The notes below the pieces were generated by a model. It had not been told where the DNA came from. It worked only from the letters and a program-made list of their open reading frames with translations, and ran no database searches. Made by a program: the position numbers and the translations under genes. From positions 91,862 to 155,861 of the forward strand of contig MPUH01000028.1 in the NCBI GenBank assembly GCA_001970955.1: a stretch of DNA of 64,000 nt, in the 5' to 3' direction. This DNA is from Stentor coeruleus (taxonomy: Eukaryota; Ciliophora; Heterotrichea; Heterotrichida; Stentoridae). Below are positions 22,111 through 32,239 of the stretch, piece by piece. Every line of letters starts with the position of its first letter. Position 1 is the first letter of the stretch.

Positions 22111-23472
22111 TTATATTTCTTCAGAATTTGAATGAGAGAACTGAATAATACTTGATCTTTTTTTTCGGAAGCGTAAGTAAATTAACAGTAAGAGACTTGC
22201 AATAGATATTAGAGATAGCAAAAAGGCCAGAGTGACAATTTTATAATTTAAATTCAATGAGCCATAATAATTTGTATCATCATAATCTTGACTTGTATAA
22301 TTCGGATGTATAAACGATGGGTCACAAAGAGACTTCGCAAAGCCAACTTTTTTCTCACTGCGGTCAAAAATCACATCCATTCCTCTCATAAAATTCCCTC
22401 CAAGAACATTCCCCGAAGCTTCATTTGAATACATTCCAATACAATAACTATTTTTTGTCTCAGGCCATGCAAACAAATATCTCTCTGGCATCCACTCAAC
22501 ATAAACATCATCAATAAAAAATCTCAAAATAGGGAAACTATCAAAAAATTCCTCTTTAGTAAAATTCTCTGAATTATAATCATAACATTTATTAGGCTCA
22601 TAATTGATTATAACTTTCGATCCTAAACATTTCCTAGAATTTTCACAATATTTGTCTATATATTTAAACATTATAGAATAAACGTTTTTTGATAAATATG
22701 TAAAAGTCGTCCCAGAATCAATAATTGTCCCTGTGACATGATTTTTTGGGAAATCAGATTCTTGAAGTCCGGTATCGATATCCCCAACAGATAATCCTTT
22801 GAATTTTATAGCATAAAATGTTTTATCATAAGTATTAGTCCATATTATTTCACTAATATGTGTTGATATGTTATATCCTCCAATTGTCATAAAGCCATCA
22901 TTCGAGGCTAAGCAAATACTGAATAAATCAGTGTTTATATTGTGTGATTTATAAAGTAAATCTATTAAAGTTGGGATGCTTTTTGCATAGCCTAAACCCA
23001 TAATCCCATCTGCTTTCTGTGTTCGGAAGAGGTAAGTTTCTCTACGATGGCATCCAAAAACCCCCAATTCCCTATGCGCATGAGGGAAATCATCACCAAA
23101 CAAAATATAGTCTTCAACAAGTATCCCAGAAATAGAACTTCCTTCAGCATAACTCTGACTATACCCACATACATTTTTATCACAAACTGAACATTGTATG
23201 CCTTCATCACATTTGACAACTCTAGATGTAGTTGAGCTTTTAAAGTCAAAATACTTATCCATATGATTTCCACAATCAGTACAACCAATACATGGAAAAG
23301 CTGTAAGTCTAGATCCAGTGTCAATAATCACAGTTTGTTTCATAGGAGGTGTTCCAACCCATATATCCACATAATAATAGCCTAAGCTTTCAGTATTACC
23401 AAAAACAATCGCATGCTCATAAAAGTTCTCGCTTTTGGCAAATATCAATATAAGCCCAAGCCAAAAAACCAT
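22111..23472 (-). CDS. membrane-anchored pepsin-like aspartic protease
   Basis: The 453-residue product begins with a short signal peptide (MVFWLGLILIFAKS). It has the two catalytic motifs of family A1: DTGSR at 51-55 and DSGTT at 252-256, the first being normally DTGS/T. The flap Tyr lies in GYSQSYAEGSSISG. A Cys-rich insert follows the first motif (CIGCTDCG... CSVCDKNVCGYS), as in plant and apicomplexan nepenthesin/plasmepsin-V-like enzymes. After LGGNFMRGMDVIFDRSEKKVGFA comes a transmembrane helix at about 409-431 and a basic, Ser-rich cytosolic tail. A role in the secretory or lysosomal system is inferred. The ATG lies only 5 bp after the stop of the upstream dehydrogenase gene on the same strand. 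Confidence 0.93.
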   Translation of the reverse strand: MVFWLGLILIFAKSENFYEHAIVFGNTESLGYYYVDIWVGTPPMKQTVIIDTGSRLTAFPCIGCTDCGNHMDKYFDFKSSTTSRVVKCDEGIQCSVCDKNVCGYSQSYAEGSSISGILVEDYILFGDDFPHAHRELGVFGCHRRETYLFRTQKADGIMGLGYAKSIPTLIDLLYKSHNINTDLFSICLASNDGFMTIGGYNISTHISEIIWTNTYDKTFYAIKFKGLSVGDIDTGLQESDFPKNHVTGTIIDSGTTFTYLSKNVYSIMFKYIDKYCENSRKCLGSKVIINYEPNKCYDYNSENFTKEEFFDSFPILRFFIDDVYVEWMPERYLFAWPETKNSYCIGMYSNEASGNVLGGNFMRGMDVIFDRSEKKVGFAKSLCDPSFIHPNYTSQDYDDTNYYGSLNLNYKIVTLAFLLSLISIASLLLLIYLRFRKKRSSIIQFSHSNSEEI

Positions 23473-23477
23473 TATTC

Positions 23478-24470
23478 TTAAGGATTAAGTTTTTTACTTA
23501 TAAGCTCAATCATAATTTTGGTCATCTGGTCAATATCGTAACTATGTCTCCATCCCCAGTCTCTTCTTGCACAAGAGTCATCAAGGCTCATTGGCCAAGA
23601 GTCAGCATAGTTTTGCCTATGATCAGGTTTATAAGTTATACTAGTATCAAGTATATACTTACTAATTGTCCTATATAATTCTCCAGGAGTAAAACTTATA
23701 GCAGCTAAGTTATAAACCCGTCTACTAAGATTATCAGTAGGGATATCTAAAAAGTCACACTATATATAAAATACTGTTCCTCTTATTAAATCATCCATAT
23801 ACATCATTGGAAGCATTGTGTTTTTACTTAGAAAACATTCGTATTTTTTATTTTTTAATAGTTCAAAGTAGATTTCAACTGCATAGTCGGTTGTCCCACC
23901 ACCTGGTGGATCTGAGGAAATAGCTCCTGGGTAACGTAAAGATCTAAAGTCAAGGCCAAATTTCTTGTGGTAATAATTACCCATGAGCTCCATGTAAACT
24001 TTGGCTATACCATAAACTGTTGTTGGCTGTAAAACAACATCGTCTGGGGTATTTAAACGTGGAACATTAGGACCAAAGACTGCTATAGTACTTGGGATGT
24101 AGATACTACACTTAGATTCCATAGCAATTTCTAAGGCGTTTATTGCCCCAACAACGTTGACGGTAAAAGCTTTATCTAGGAATTTCTCAGCTGTCGCTGA
24201 GAGAAGAGCAGATAAATGAAGGATTGTATTGGGCTTTTCTTGTCGAACATATTCGGAAAATGCTTTTTTGTCCTAATTTTAAAGTACTGTCACGTCAAGA
24301 CGAGTAAAGGCAGGCTGGTTATTTACTTCATAGGTCACTTGGCGGAGGTCAGATACAACAACAGAATTCTCCCCATATCTTTTATACATATAGGGTATCA
24401 ACTTTTGTCCTATCTGTCCACTAGCTCCAGTGATTAAAAATTTTTTGGTTGAAAATTTTCTAAAGAGCAT
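23478..24470 (-). CDS. L-threonine 3-dehydrogenase-like SDR epimerase-family enzyme (three exons)
   Basis: The exons 24470-24288, 24272-23775 and 23759-23478 join to about 320 residues. The N-terminus has the NAD-binding GASGQIGQ (T-G-A-x2-G-x2-G class), preceded by a basic segment that may be a mitochondrial signal (MLFRKFSTKKF). Further motifs are LHLSALLSA, STIAVFGP, the active-site YGIAK (YxxxK), RYPG and PGGGTTDYAVEIYFELL, typical of the short-chain L-threonine dehydrogenases, which oxidise threonine to 2-amino-3-ketobutyrate in mitochondria. The C-terminus reads ADSWPMSLDDSCARRDWGW, also characteristic. Both introns are 15 nt and phase 0. The stop at 23478 is 5 bp before the protease ATG. 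The threonine assignment rests on remembered motif order; a related sugar epimerase is the alternative. Confidence 0.88.
23760..23774 (-). other. 15-nt spliceosomal intron
   Basis: On the minus strand it reads GTATTTTATATATAG, phase 0. It joins ...DLIRGT to CDFLDIPTDN... The tenth base is A. Confidence 0.9.
24273..24287 (-). other. 15-nt spliceosomal intron
   Basis: On the minus strand it reads GTACTTTAAAATTAG, phase 0. It joins ...TRLDVT to DKKAFSEYV... The tenth base is A. Confidence 0.9.
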
Positions 24471-25433
24471 ATTGTTTACAACATTTTTCTTGTGGTTAGT
24501 GATAAATAAGCAAGTTATAATTAAAATTCTAACAAAAATTACTATTGATATATGAAGATTTGAATGAAATAAAGTAGGATAAGGAGAAGTGGTTTTTGTA
24601 TTTTTGATTAAAAAAATTGTGTAAAACTTTTTTATTTGTATAATTAGATGAAATAAAGAAAATATTTAGGTTTTTTTATTGAAAATATAAGCAATTGAGT
24701 GATTCAGATATAAAAGCTTTTATAGTTTATAGGAAATATATGGTAATTAGGAGGTGGGCGAAATAACATGTTATAATTATGGACAACTCTTATGACTCAA
24801 ATTCCTTCTTAGAATTTTACCTGGAATCAAATATTCCAATACCTAAGCAAAAAAGAACTATCAAAAACTTTTTGGTCATATATAAAGGCTGAAATATTAG
24901 TAAAAAAATTTTTTATGCATTCTAAGATATGAGAAAGACTTAGTTCTTTTCAAATTTTTGATTTGGTTAAGTTAGTCTTATATAGTTTTAATAATTTTAA
25001 TATTTATATTATATACTTATTATCTTTTTTATGGTAATTTTCTTAGAAGCTTATGATATACTCTTGGAAGATAAACTAATTTTTTATTGTTAAGAATGAA
25101 TAAAATAATAATATTTAATAATTTTATACTTATTTTTCCAATGTCTAAATCAAGCTGGAGTAACTTTAGTATATAATAAATAGATAAGTGTTGAAATATC
25201 TGCTTCAGAATATATAATTTTTTAAAGTTAGTTACCTCATAAAATTTCAAAGAGAATACTAGGTAATTTAATTTATATTTTATCACTTTATGAATTTATA
25301 AAAAGAAATTACTGTACTATTTGATAATACAGTTTAAAGACTTTAACATTTTTCAATTTTTTTGAAAAACACTAAGTTATAAGACAAATATCTATTTCAA
25401 TAATAAGAAAAGTGTAACTAAATTTGGTAAATA
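24471..25433. other. divergent intergenic region
   Basis: About 960 bp between the dehydrogenase and PKG starts. The plus strand is G-rich and C-poor on the dehydrogenase side (24490-24780) and more balanced near PKG. It contains the short frame at 24779-24892, described separately. A minus-strand open stretch at 25029-25286 is very AT-rich and not convincing. Confidence 0.5.
24779..24892 (+). pseudogene. 37-codon open frame, possible gene remnant
   Basis: An ATG after TTATAATT opens a 37-residue frame (MDNSYDSNSFLEFYLESN...) with varied, coding-like composition, ending at TGA. A second open stretch (AEILVKKFFMHSKI) follows in another frame, as if after a frameshift. No intron with the local 15-nt pattern joins them. 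Decayed gene, micropeptide or chance. Confidence 0.2.
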
Positions 25434-28064
25434 ATGGATAAAAAACCAGTGCCTAAAGTTAATGTTATACCTGAAGAAAAAAAGAATAGATCAGGTCCTA
25501 GAAAAATAGTCAAACATAAAGCTCCAGTACTTGATCCTCGTAGGGCTAGTCGAATTGCTGCAGATGCAGTAACTGCTGTCATAGTAGATCGCCTCAAGAC
25601 AAGTCGTGACGTAGATATCATCTCAAATGCCCTAAATAAGCACTTTATATTCACAAGCTTAACTGCAGAAAATAGAGTGATGGTTATTTCACATATGAAG
25701 CTCTATACAATGGGACCAAAGGAAACTGTGTTTGAGCAAGGATGCCCAGGCAACACTTTTTTTGTAGTTGCAAGTGGCAAGCTAGAAGTTCTTGTTAATA
25801 GCAAAAGAGTCAATGTTTTAGGAGCTGGAGATAGTTTTGGTGAACTTGCTTTACTTCATGACTCTCCTCGTTCAGCTTCAATTTACACAACCGAAAAAGT
25901 TTCTATGTGGGGTCTTGACAGAAAAACATTTAGATCAGCAGTAGAGACTGTTAATGCTCAAAACTATAAAGAAAATAAAGCATTTGTTGATAGTGTACCA
26001 CTTTTCTCAGTACTTAATCATGCTCAAAAAGATTCACTTGTAGGTTCTTTAAGTTCTTTGAAATTTAGACCCAATGATGTTATTGTGAAGGAAGGCGATC
26101 CTGGTGATCTTTTTTATCTTATTAAGGATGGCATTGTTGAATGTAGTCAAGCTGGGAAAGTTGTTAGAGAAATGATCAAAGGTAGCTTTTTTGGAGAGCA
26201 GGCTCTTCTTTATAACACTGTTCGTACTGCTACTGTAATCGCTAAAACAGAAGTTAAATGCATGGCAATTTCACGTAACAAACTTAATACAGCTCTTGGG
26301 AAGCATCTACAACAAATTATCTATCAAAACACAAAATTGATTGCATTTGAAAAAAGTGAATTTCTTCGGCATTTAAACAAAAAACAACTTGCGAAACTTG
26401 TAGAGAAAATGACTATTGAAAGTTATCCTGATGGTAAAGTAGTTATTCCTGCTGGAAGTGTTGTTGGATCAAAGTTATATATAGTTTTATTTGGATGTCT
26501 TAAGACAAAGCAAGAAATATACGCAGATGTTTTTGCATGTGTTGGTGATAAAGAAATTGCCCAAAATCGTACTGATGTTTATACTGAAGATATTTTTGCA
26601 TATGGGGAAACTCATATTGCTGAGATTACAAAGTATGAATTTGAAGATTGTATTGGAGGTGGATTAAATCAAGCTTGTTTGAATTCAGAAGCAATATCTA
26701 TTTTGAGAAATATACATTTACTTAGAGCTTTGCCTAATGATAAGTTTAATAGTTTGACAGCATGTTTGAGGATGCAAAAATTTGATGATAAAGATGTTAT
26801 AATTCATCAAAATACTCCTGGGGAAACATTTTATGTTATACATTCAGGCAAAGTTGATATTGTGCAAGATGGGATTTTACTTAGGACTGTAACTAAGCAT
26901 GATTATTTTGGAGAGAGGAGTTTGTTGTTTACTGATTTTCGTACTGCTTCTGTTATAGCTAATGGACCTGTTTCTTGTTGGTTTTTAACGAAAAATGATT
27001 TTATGAATTTCCTTGAAGAATCTGTCCGAAACATGATAATCCAAAGAATAGAATTACAAGATGACGCTATATCCTTACGCGACCTTACCGTTGTAAAAGT
27101 TTTAGGCAAAGGTATGTTTGGAAATGTATTCTTAGTAGTAGACCGTCAAAAGCAGCGCCTATATGCTCTGAAAACAGTTTCCCGTAAAAAAATCGAGCGT
27201 TATGAAATCCAAGAAAATCTAATTCTTGAAAGAAAAATCCTCCTAACCCTTGACCACGTTTTTATCATGAAACTTGTTAAAACATTCAAAGACCAAAAAA
27301 GAATTTATTTCCTAACTGAATATGTGCGTGGTCTTGATATGTTTGATGTTCTTCGTGAAGTAAATATAGTTTCTGAACATGATGCCAAATTTTACACAGC
27401 ATGTTTGATATTAATATTAGAATATGTTCATGAAAGAGATATAATTTATCGAGATCTTAAACCTGAAAATATTATGATAGATCAAGATGGATATCCAAAA
27501 TTAATAGACTTTGGGATATCAAAAGTTATAAGCGGTAGAACTTATACAATAGTTGGAACACCTCATTATATGGCCCCTGAAGTAATTATTGGAAAAGGGT
27601 ATAGTTTTCCAGCTGATTTCTGGAGTTTGGGGATAATTTTGTATGAATTTTTATGCTGTGCTGTTCCATTTGGAGAAGATGAGCAGGACCCTTACACAAT
27701 TTATGAAAAAGTTTTGGAACGTAAATTGGTTTACCCCAGCTTTGTCGACTCAAAAATGCCATCAAAACCTTTGATCGAACAATTACTCAGTAAAAACCCA
27801 GTTTTACGAAACGGCGGAAGTGTAGATAGTTTAAAATCACATATGTGGTTTAATGGACTGAATTTGGATCTTCTTATTAACAAACAGATAAATTCTCCTT
27901 ATAAACCTAGAGTTCCTGATTTGACAAAAGAGATCCAAGCCGCATTAAAAGGTTATGCTCAACTAGAAGAACAGATCTGTAAAGAAGAAATTGTAGAAGA
28001 TTTACATGAATCAGGAAGCAGAAGACCTAAGAATGTACCTGCGAATTGGGATCAAGATTTTTAG
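25434..28064 (+). CDS. PKG: cGMP-dependent protein kinase with four cyclic-nucleotide-binding domains
   Basis: The 876-residue product has CNB-A (about 75-175, FGELALLHDSPRSA), CNB-B (188-300, FGEQALLYNTVRTA), a degenerate CNB-C (308-410, no Arg cassette), CNB-D (425-535, FGERSLLFTDFRTA) and an AGC-type kinase domain (550-815). The kinase has GKGMFGNV, ALK at 578-580, YRDLKPEN (672-679), DFG (692-694) and APE (714-716). The RTA form of the phosphate-binding cassette in B and D favours cGMP over cAMP. Four CNBs with a broken third one is the layout known for apicomplexan PKG and related ciliate enzymes. The N-terminus is basic with no myristoylation Gly, so the kinase may be soluble. In ciliates such kinases act in cilia and secretion. 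The start ATG follows TTTGGTAAATA. Confidence 0.95.
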   Translation: MDKKPVPKVNVIPEEKKNRSGPRKIVKHKAPVLDPRRASRIAADAVTAVIVDRLKTSRDVDIISNALNKHFIFTSLTAENRVMVISHMKLYTMGPKETVFEQGCPGNTFFVVASGKLEVLVNSKRVNVLGAGDSFGELALLHDSPRSASIYTTEKVSMWGLDRKTFRSAVETVNAQNYKENKAFVDSVPLFSVLNHAQKDSLVGSLSSLKFRPNDVIVKEGDPGDLFYLIKDGIVECSQAGKVVREMIKGSFFGEQALLYNTVRTATVIAKTEVKCMAISRNKLNTALGKHLQQIIYQNTKLIAFEKSEFLRHLNKKQLAKLVEKMTIESYPDGKVVIPAGSVVGSKLYIVLFGCLKTKQEIYADVFACVGDKEIAQNRTDVYTEDIFAYGETHIAEITKYEFEDCIGGGLNQACLNSEAISILRNIHLLRALPNDKFNSLTACLRMQKFDDKDVIIHQNTPGETFYVIHSGKVDIVQDGILLRTVTKHDYFGERSLLFTDFRTASVIANGPVSCWFLTKNDFMNFLEESVRNMIIQRIELQDDAISLRDLTVVKVLGKGMFGNVFLVVDRQKQRLYALKTVSRKKIERYEIQENLILERKILLTLDHVFIMKLVKTFKDQKRIYFLTEYVRGLDMFDVLREVNIVSEHDAKFYTACLILILEYVHERDIIYRDLKPENIMIDQDGYPKLIDFGISKVISGRTYTIVGTPHYMAPEVIIGKGYSFPADFWSLGIILYEFLCCAVPFGEDEQDPYTIYEKVLERKLVYPSFVDSKMPSKPLIEQLLSKNPVLRNGGSVDSLKSHMWFNGLNLDLLINKQINSPYKPRVPDLTKEIQAALKGYAQLEEQICKEEIVEDLHESGSRRPKNVPANWDQDF

Positions 28065-28155
28065 TTAGTTACATACTTTAACAAATGTTTACCACATATT
28101 TTAAAGATTTTATTACAATAAAACAAGGTATTTTATAAGTAATATAAATTATTAG

Positions 28156-29475
28156 ATGAGTACTGAATGTGACTCTAGTATCGAGCATGAGGATGTTTCG
28201 CAATATAAAAAAGGAGGCTATCATCCAGTTGAAGTTGGCGACCTCTTTGTAAACAGGTATCTTGTGAAAAAAAAAATTGGTTGGGGACAATTTTCAACTG
28301 TTTGGCTATGCGAAGATATCGAAGAAAAAGCGTACGTTGCCCTTAAAATTTCTAAAAGCGCATTATACTATTCTGAAGCAGCAGTTTCTGAAATGGATAT
28401 TTTGATGAAAATCAGTGAAAAATTCAAAGAGAATGAATCCTCAGGAAGAAGCCAAAAATTATATGTTGTATCTCTTCTTAACCATTTCACTCATAGAGGA
28501 CCAAATGGAAGGCATATGATAATGGTTTTTGAAATTTTGGGGATGAATCTTCTTGAGGTTATAAAAGCTTATAATTACAAAGGCATTCCTTTAGCTATAT
28601 GCAAGTCTTTTATATCTCAAATACTTATAGGTCTGGATTTTATTCACCGAACTTGTGGAATAATTCATACCGACCTTAAGCCAGAGAACATTTTACTTGA
28701 ACTGACGAAACATCAGCTAAAAGAACTTATCCAATTCGGTGAAGTGAAAACTCAAATCACAAGAAGGATTGAAAAACTAGAAGAACTTCCAAAACATATA
28801 CCCTACTCACGTTCTGAAGTTAAGTTTAAAAAACCTCATATGAAACTACCTTGTAAAAAGAAAAAAATCGACTCAAAACCAATGTTTCGACAGGAATATT
28901 CTCTTCCTCAACCCCAATCGAAAAAGATTAAAAAAAGAATCCCAAAGTCAAATGAGATAAATTTCTCACCTACCCTTCAAATAAAAGTTGTAGATTTCGG
29001 CACAGCAGTTTATTCATCAGGACTGTGCAATAACGAAATTCAAACTAGACAATATAGAGCTCCTGAGGTTATTTTAGGTTCAAGATATGATGAAGCTGCT
29101 GATATGTGGAGTCTTGGGTGTATTGCTTTTGAACTTGTTACAGGAGAATTGTTATTTCAACCAAATAAAGGTGAAGGGTTTACTGAAGATGATGATCATC
29201 TTGCGGCTATTTGGGAAACATTAGGAGATTTCCCGATCGAGTGGGCTTTAGCTACAAAAAATGCTTGGAAATACTTTGTTAAAGGGAGTTTGAAGAAAAT
29301 ACAAGTACTTCACCCTTTTTTGTTGACTGATATGCTTGTTACAAGGTATAATTTTTCTGTGGATGTTGCTTCAGAGTTTTCTGCATTCTTGATACCTTTA
29401 CTTCAGGTGATTCCACAATTGAGAATAACTGCAGAAGATTGCTTAAAACACCCATGGCTTAGCTCTGGGCATTGA
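28156..29475 (+). CDS. SR-protein kinase (SRPK-like)
   Basis: The 439-residue kinase begins with YKKGGYHPVEVGDLFVNRYLVKKKIGWGQFSTVWL, the SRPK signature around the Gly loop. It continues with ALK, the catalytic HTDLKPENILL (T in place of the Arg of HRD, as in SRPKs), a spacer of about 100 basic residues, DFGTAVYSSG, IQTRQYRAPEVILG and the closing RITAEDCLKHPWL. SRPKs phosphorylate Ser-Arg dipeptides of splicing factors; the Lys-rich spacer (KKKIDSK, KKIKKRIPK) is where SRPKs carry localisation signals. The spacer is short compared with animal SRPKs. It starts 91 bp after the PKG stop on the same strand; this spacing suggests only compactness, not co-transcription. The stop codon is TGA, evidence for the standard code. 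Confidence 0.93.
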   Translation: MSTECDSSIEHEDVSQYKKGGYHPVEVGDLFVNRYLVKKKIGWGQFSTVWLCEDIEEKAYVALKISKSALYYSEAAVSEMDILMKISEKFKENESSGRSQKLYVVSLLNHFTHRGPNGRHMIMVFEILGMNLLEVIKAYNYKGIPLAICKSFISQILIGLDFIHRTCGIIHTDLKPENILLELTKHQLKELIQFGEVKTQITRRIEKLEELPKHIPYSRSEVKFKKPHMKLPCKKKKIDSKPMFRQEYSLPQPQSKKIKKRIPKSNEINFSPTLQIKVVDFGTAVYSSGLCNNEIQTRQYRAPEVILGSRYDEAADMWSLGCIAFELVTGELLFQPNKGEGFTEDDDHLAAIWETLGDFPIEWALATKNAWKYFVKGSLKKIQVLHPFLLTDMLVTRYNFSVDVASEFSAFLIPLLQVIPQLRITAEDCLKHPWLSSGH

Positions 29476-30184
29476 TAATAACTATTTTATTAGTTTCTTA
29501 CAGGCTTTTTCATTTTATGAATAAATGGGTTTGTATATTTGAGTAATTTTATGAAGTAGATAAGGAAATAAATTGATATTTTAAATATAATATCAAGGAA
29601 CTCTAATATCATTTTATCATAGTTTTACCAAATTATAACTAAAGATATAAATAGTAAATTATTTAATCAAATTTTATTATAAGATATAAAGATAAGTTGA
29701 AATTAATTATATTTTTAGTTTATCAAGCACTTTTGGTGTTTTATTAAAATTTTTAGATGATTTTAATTTTCCACCCACTACTGAAAGATCTCCTTGTATA
29801 TATAAATTGATGAAATTCTATCATACCGAACTTTTTCCTTTTAATCATACCAAGTTTATACTTAAAACAACTTTTTATATTACAACTTAAATATTTTTTC
29901 GAATTATTTTCAGATTCATATCTGAGTTTGTACAAAAAATTCTTAATATATGGAATTCTCAGCACTTTAGACTCATCTTTTTATCTATAATTTTTAGCCA
30001 AATACTGTAATTAATATCACTATTTCAATTTAATTCTTGCAACTGAAAAAATCCGTCTCCATTTTCTAATAATATAAACTATAAAAACCATGTCTCATCA
30101 TTAAAAAACATAAAAAACTATAAACTTCAAGAAGAAAATATCAAAAACCTTTAAAGATAGTTAAGTACTTAACGATTAACCTTA
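29476..30184. other. convergent intergenic region, nothing recognised
   Basis: About 700 bp between the 3' ends of SRPK and CDPK. The plus strand is G-rich/C-poor up to about 29,700 and C-rich/G-poor from about 29,750, so composition switches between the two 3' ends. A 70-codon minus-strand frame at 29753-29965 has no recognisable features. Confidence 0.5.
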
Positions 30185-32239
30185 TTATGAATTTTCTTTT
30201 CTTAGCATCAGGTCTTTGAATTCTTGCAAATCAATAACCCCATCACCATTACTATCAGCATCTTCCAAAAGTTGTTTCCAAAATTCATCCATTTTATCAC
30301 CGTCGCTTCCCAAAAATTCTCTAATTTCAGTTATCGAGATTGATCCACTATTATCTCTATCATAAACTTTAAAAGTATTTTCTAGCATTTCCTTAGAAAG
30401 ATGCTTTTGCCAGTCAATAGCCGCTGTAATAAATTCAGAGTAGTCAATCTGCCCATTCAAATCCGAATCACAACTCTTTAGAATATCTTCAAGTTTCACT
30501 GAAGCACTTAAAGAAATGTTAGAAAAGCCTCTTTTCAACTCAAGTTCACTTAAATGTCCATTCCCATCAGTATCAAGAATAATAAAAGCTTTTCTTAGTT
30601 CATCAATTTCATTACTAGTTGTCATACTTGAAGCAATATAAGAAAAAGTAGCTTGTTGAAGACGAGTATTTGATCTAAAAGCAGCTAAATGTTTTAATAC
30701 TGAAGAACTTAGTTCACCTAACTGATTTTCATTAGTCACAGAGCTTTGGACCCATGAATGATTCCAAGCCTCAGCGGCAGTAAGACGTTTTTCTGGATCT
30801 TTTGAAAGCATTTTCTGGACAAGATCTTTCGCGCTTTTTGAAACATTTTTCCAACGCTTATGAGAAAAATCATAAACCCCTCTACGAACTTTTTTAAGTA
30901 TTTCTTCTTCATTTCTACCATTAAATGGAGGCATCCCACAAAGCATTAAGTAAAGTATAACCCCACAACTCCAAATATCAGATTTATTTGTAACTAACCC
31001 TTCAAGATACTCTGGGGCAATATAATAAGCCTATATATATTTTACAGTGCCTATACAATTAGCTTGTTTTACTTCATTTTGTATACTCTTTGATACTCCA
31101 AAGTCAATAATTTTTAATGCTGTACTATATTTATCTATAAAAAGAATGTTTTCAGGTTTTATATCCCCATGAACATACCCATTTTGGTGTATATGAATAA
31201 GCCCTGAAAGAATCTGATACATAATCCCCGCGGCCATATTTTCATCAAACCCTTGAGTTGATGTAATCCTATCAAAAAGTTCACCACCATTGCAGATTTC
31301 AGTTATCAAACAAATCTTAGATATGTCTTCAACAATATCAACAACTTGAATAATATTTGGATGGTCAACAGCTTTTAAAACTTCAACTTCTTTTATTAAT
31401 ACCTCAGCTTGCTTTTCTGATATGGAGTTTTTAACAAAAATTTTAGCTGCTCGTTCTATTCCAGTAATTTTATCAATTGCTCTTCTTACAGTACTAAACC
31501 CACCTTTTCCAAGAATTTCACAAATTGTATATTTAGTTTCAATATCACAAGTAGTTGAATGGACAAAGAACTTTTTTAATATTGGATAAACAATATCAGT
31601 GACACGTTTTTTAATATTATAATCTTTTATTGCATTAATAGTATCTTGTAAACCTTCTTTTACTATAGCAACTTGTTCTTGAATTATAGTTGCTGATCTT
31701 TTTACTCCTTCTCTAACAGCAACTGCATATTCACTGTCTAATATAGCATCAGCATCAGCAAGTTTTTTTAGATTCTCAGCAATTTCAGCATCTTCTACTT
31801 GTTTAATAACATATTCTGTACCTTTTTCAGCATTTTCTATTTGTTGTTTGACTATGTTTGAGCTTTTTTCTATCGAGCTTTTTACAAGACCTCCGAACAA
31901 TTTTAAAGAGCTTTTCAACACTGGTTTTTCATTTGAAGATTCTGGTTTTTCTTTAACTGCCTCAACTGATTCATCTTTGACCTTTGCTTTTGCAGCAAGA
32001 AGACCAGACATGAATTTTGATGTACCTTTAGCCTGTACTGGTTCAACAACTGGGGCTGGGGTTTCTTTTGGTGCTTCTTTGAAATCTAAACTTGGGTTAG
32101 ATGAATGATCATTTAAGCTTAGTTGAAGTCTGTCGTTCATCTGTAGATCAAAAGATTGAGCGCTTTCTAATGGAATTTCTTTTTGTGCTCCTGGATTTGT
32201 AAATTCTTGTTCTTTTATAGAGTGTTGACAGCATCCCAT
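30185..32239 (-). CDS. CDPK: calcium-dependent protein kinase with acylated N-terminus and four EF-hands (one 15-nt intron)
   Basis: Exon 1 (32239-31046, 398 aa) and exon 2 (31030-30185) give about 679 residues. MGCCQ at the start fits N-myristoylation of Gly2 plus palmitoylation of Cys3/4, so the kinase is probably membrane-bound. Residues 30-235 form an unusually long helical, Lys/Glu-rich extension. The kinase domain starts near 238 (GKGGFSTV, AAK) and has DFG and GTAYYIAPEY. The catalytic loop reads VHGDIKPEN: the usual Arg before Asp is Gly, so it is a non-RD kinase. Four EF-hands follow, with loops beginning DTDGNGHLSE, DSDLNGQIDY, DRDNSGSISI and DSNGDGVIDL, all with full Ca2+ ligands. 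In ciliates CDPKs couple Ca2+ to motility and secretion. Confidence 0.95.
31031..31045 (-). other. 15-nt spliceosomal intron
   Basis: On the minus strand it reads GTAAAATATATATAG, phase 0. It joins ...CIGT to AYYIAPEYLEG..., inside the activation segment. The tenth base is A. Confidence 0.92.

Noticed and set aside
25029-25286. An 85-codon minus-strand gene
   Set aside because: Composition is almost entirely Ile, Leu, Lys, Tyr and Asn from AT-rich DNA, with no recognisable features; it is treated as non-coding.
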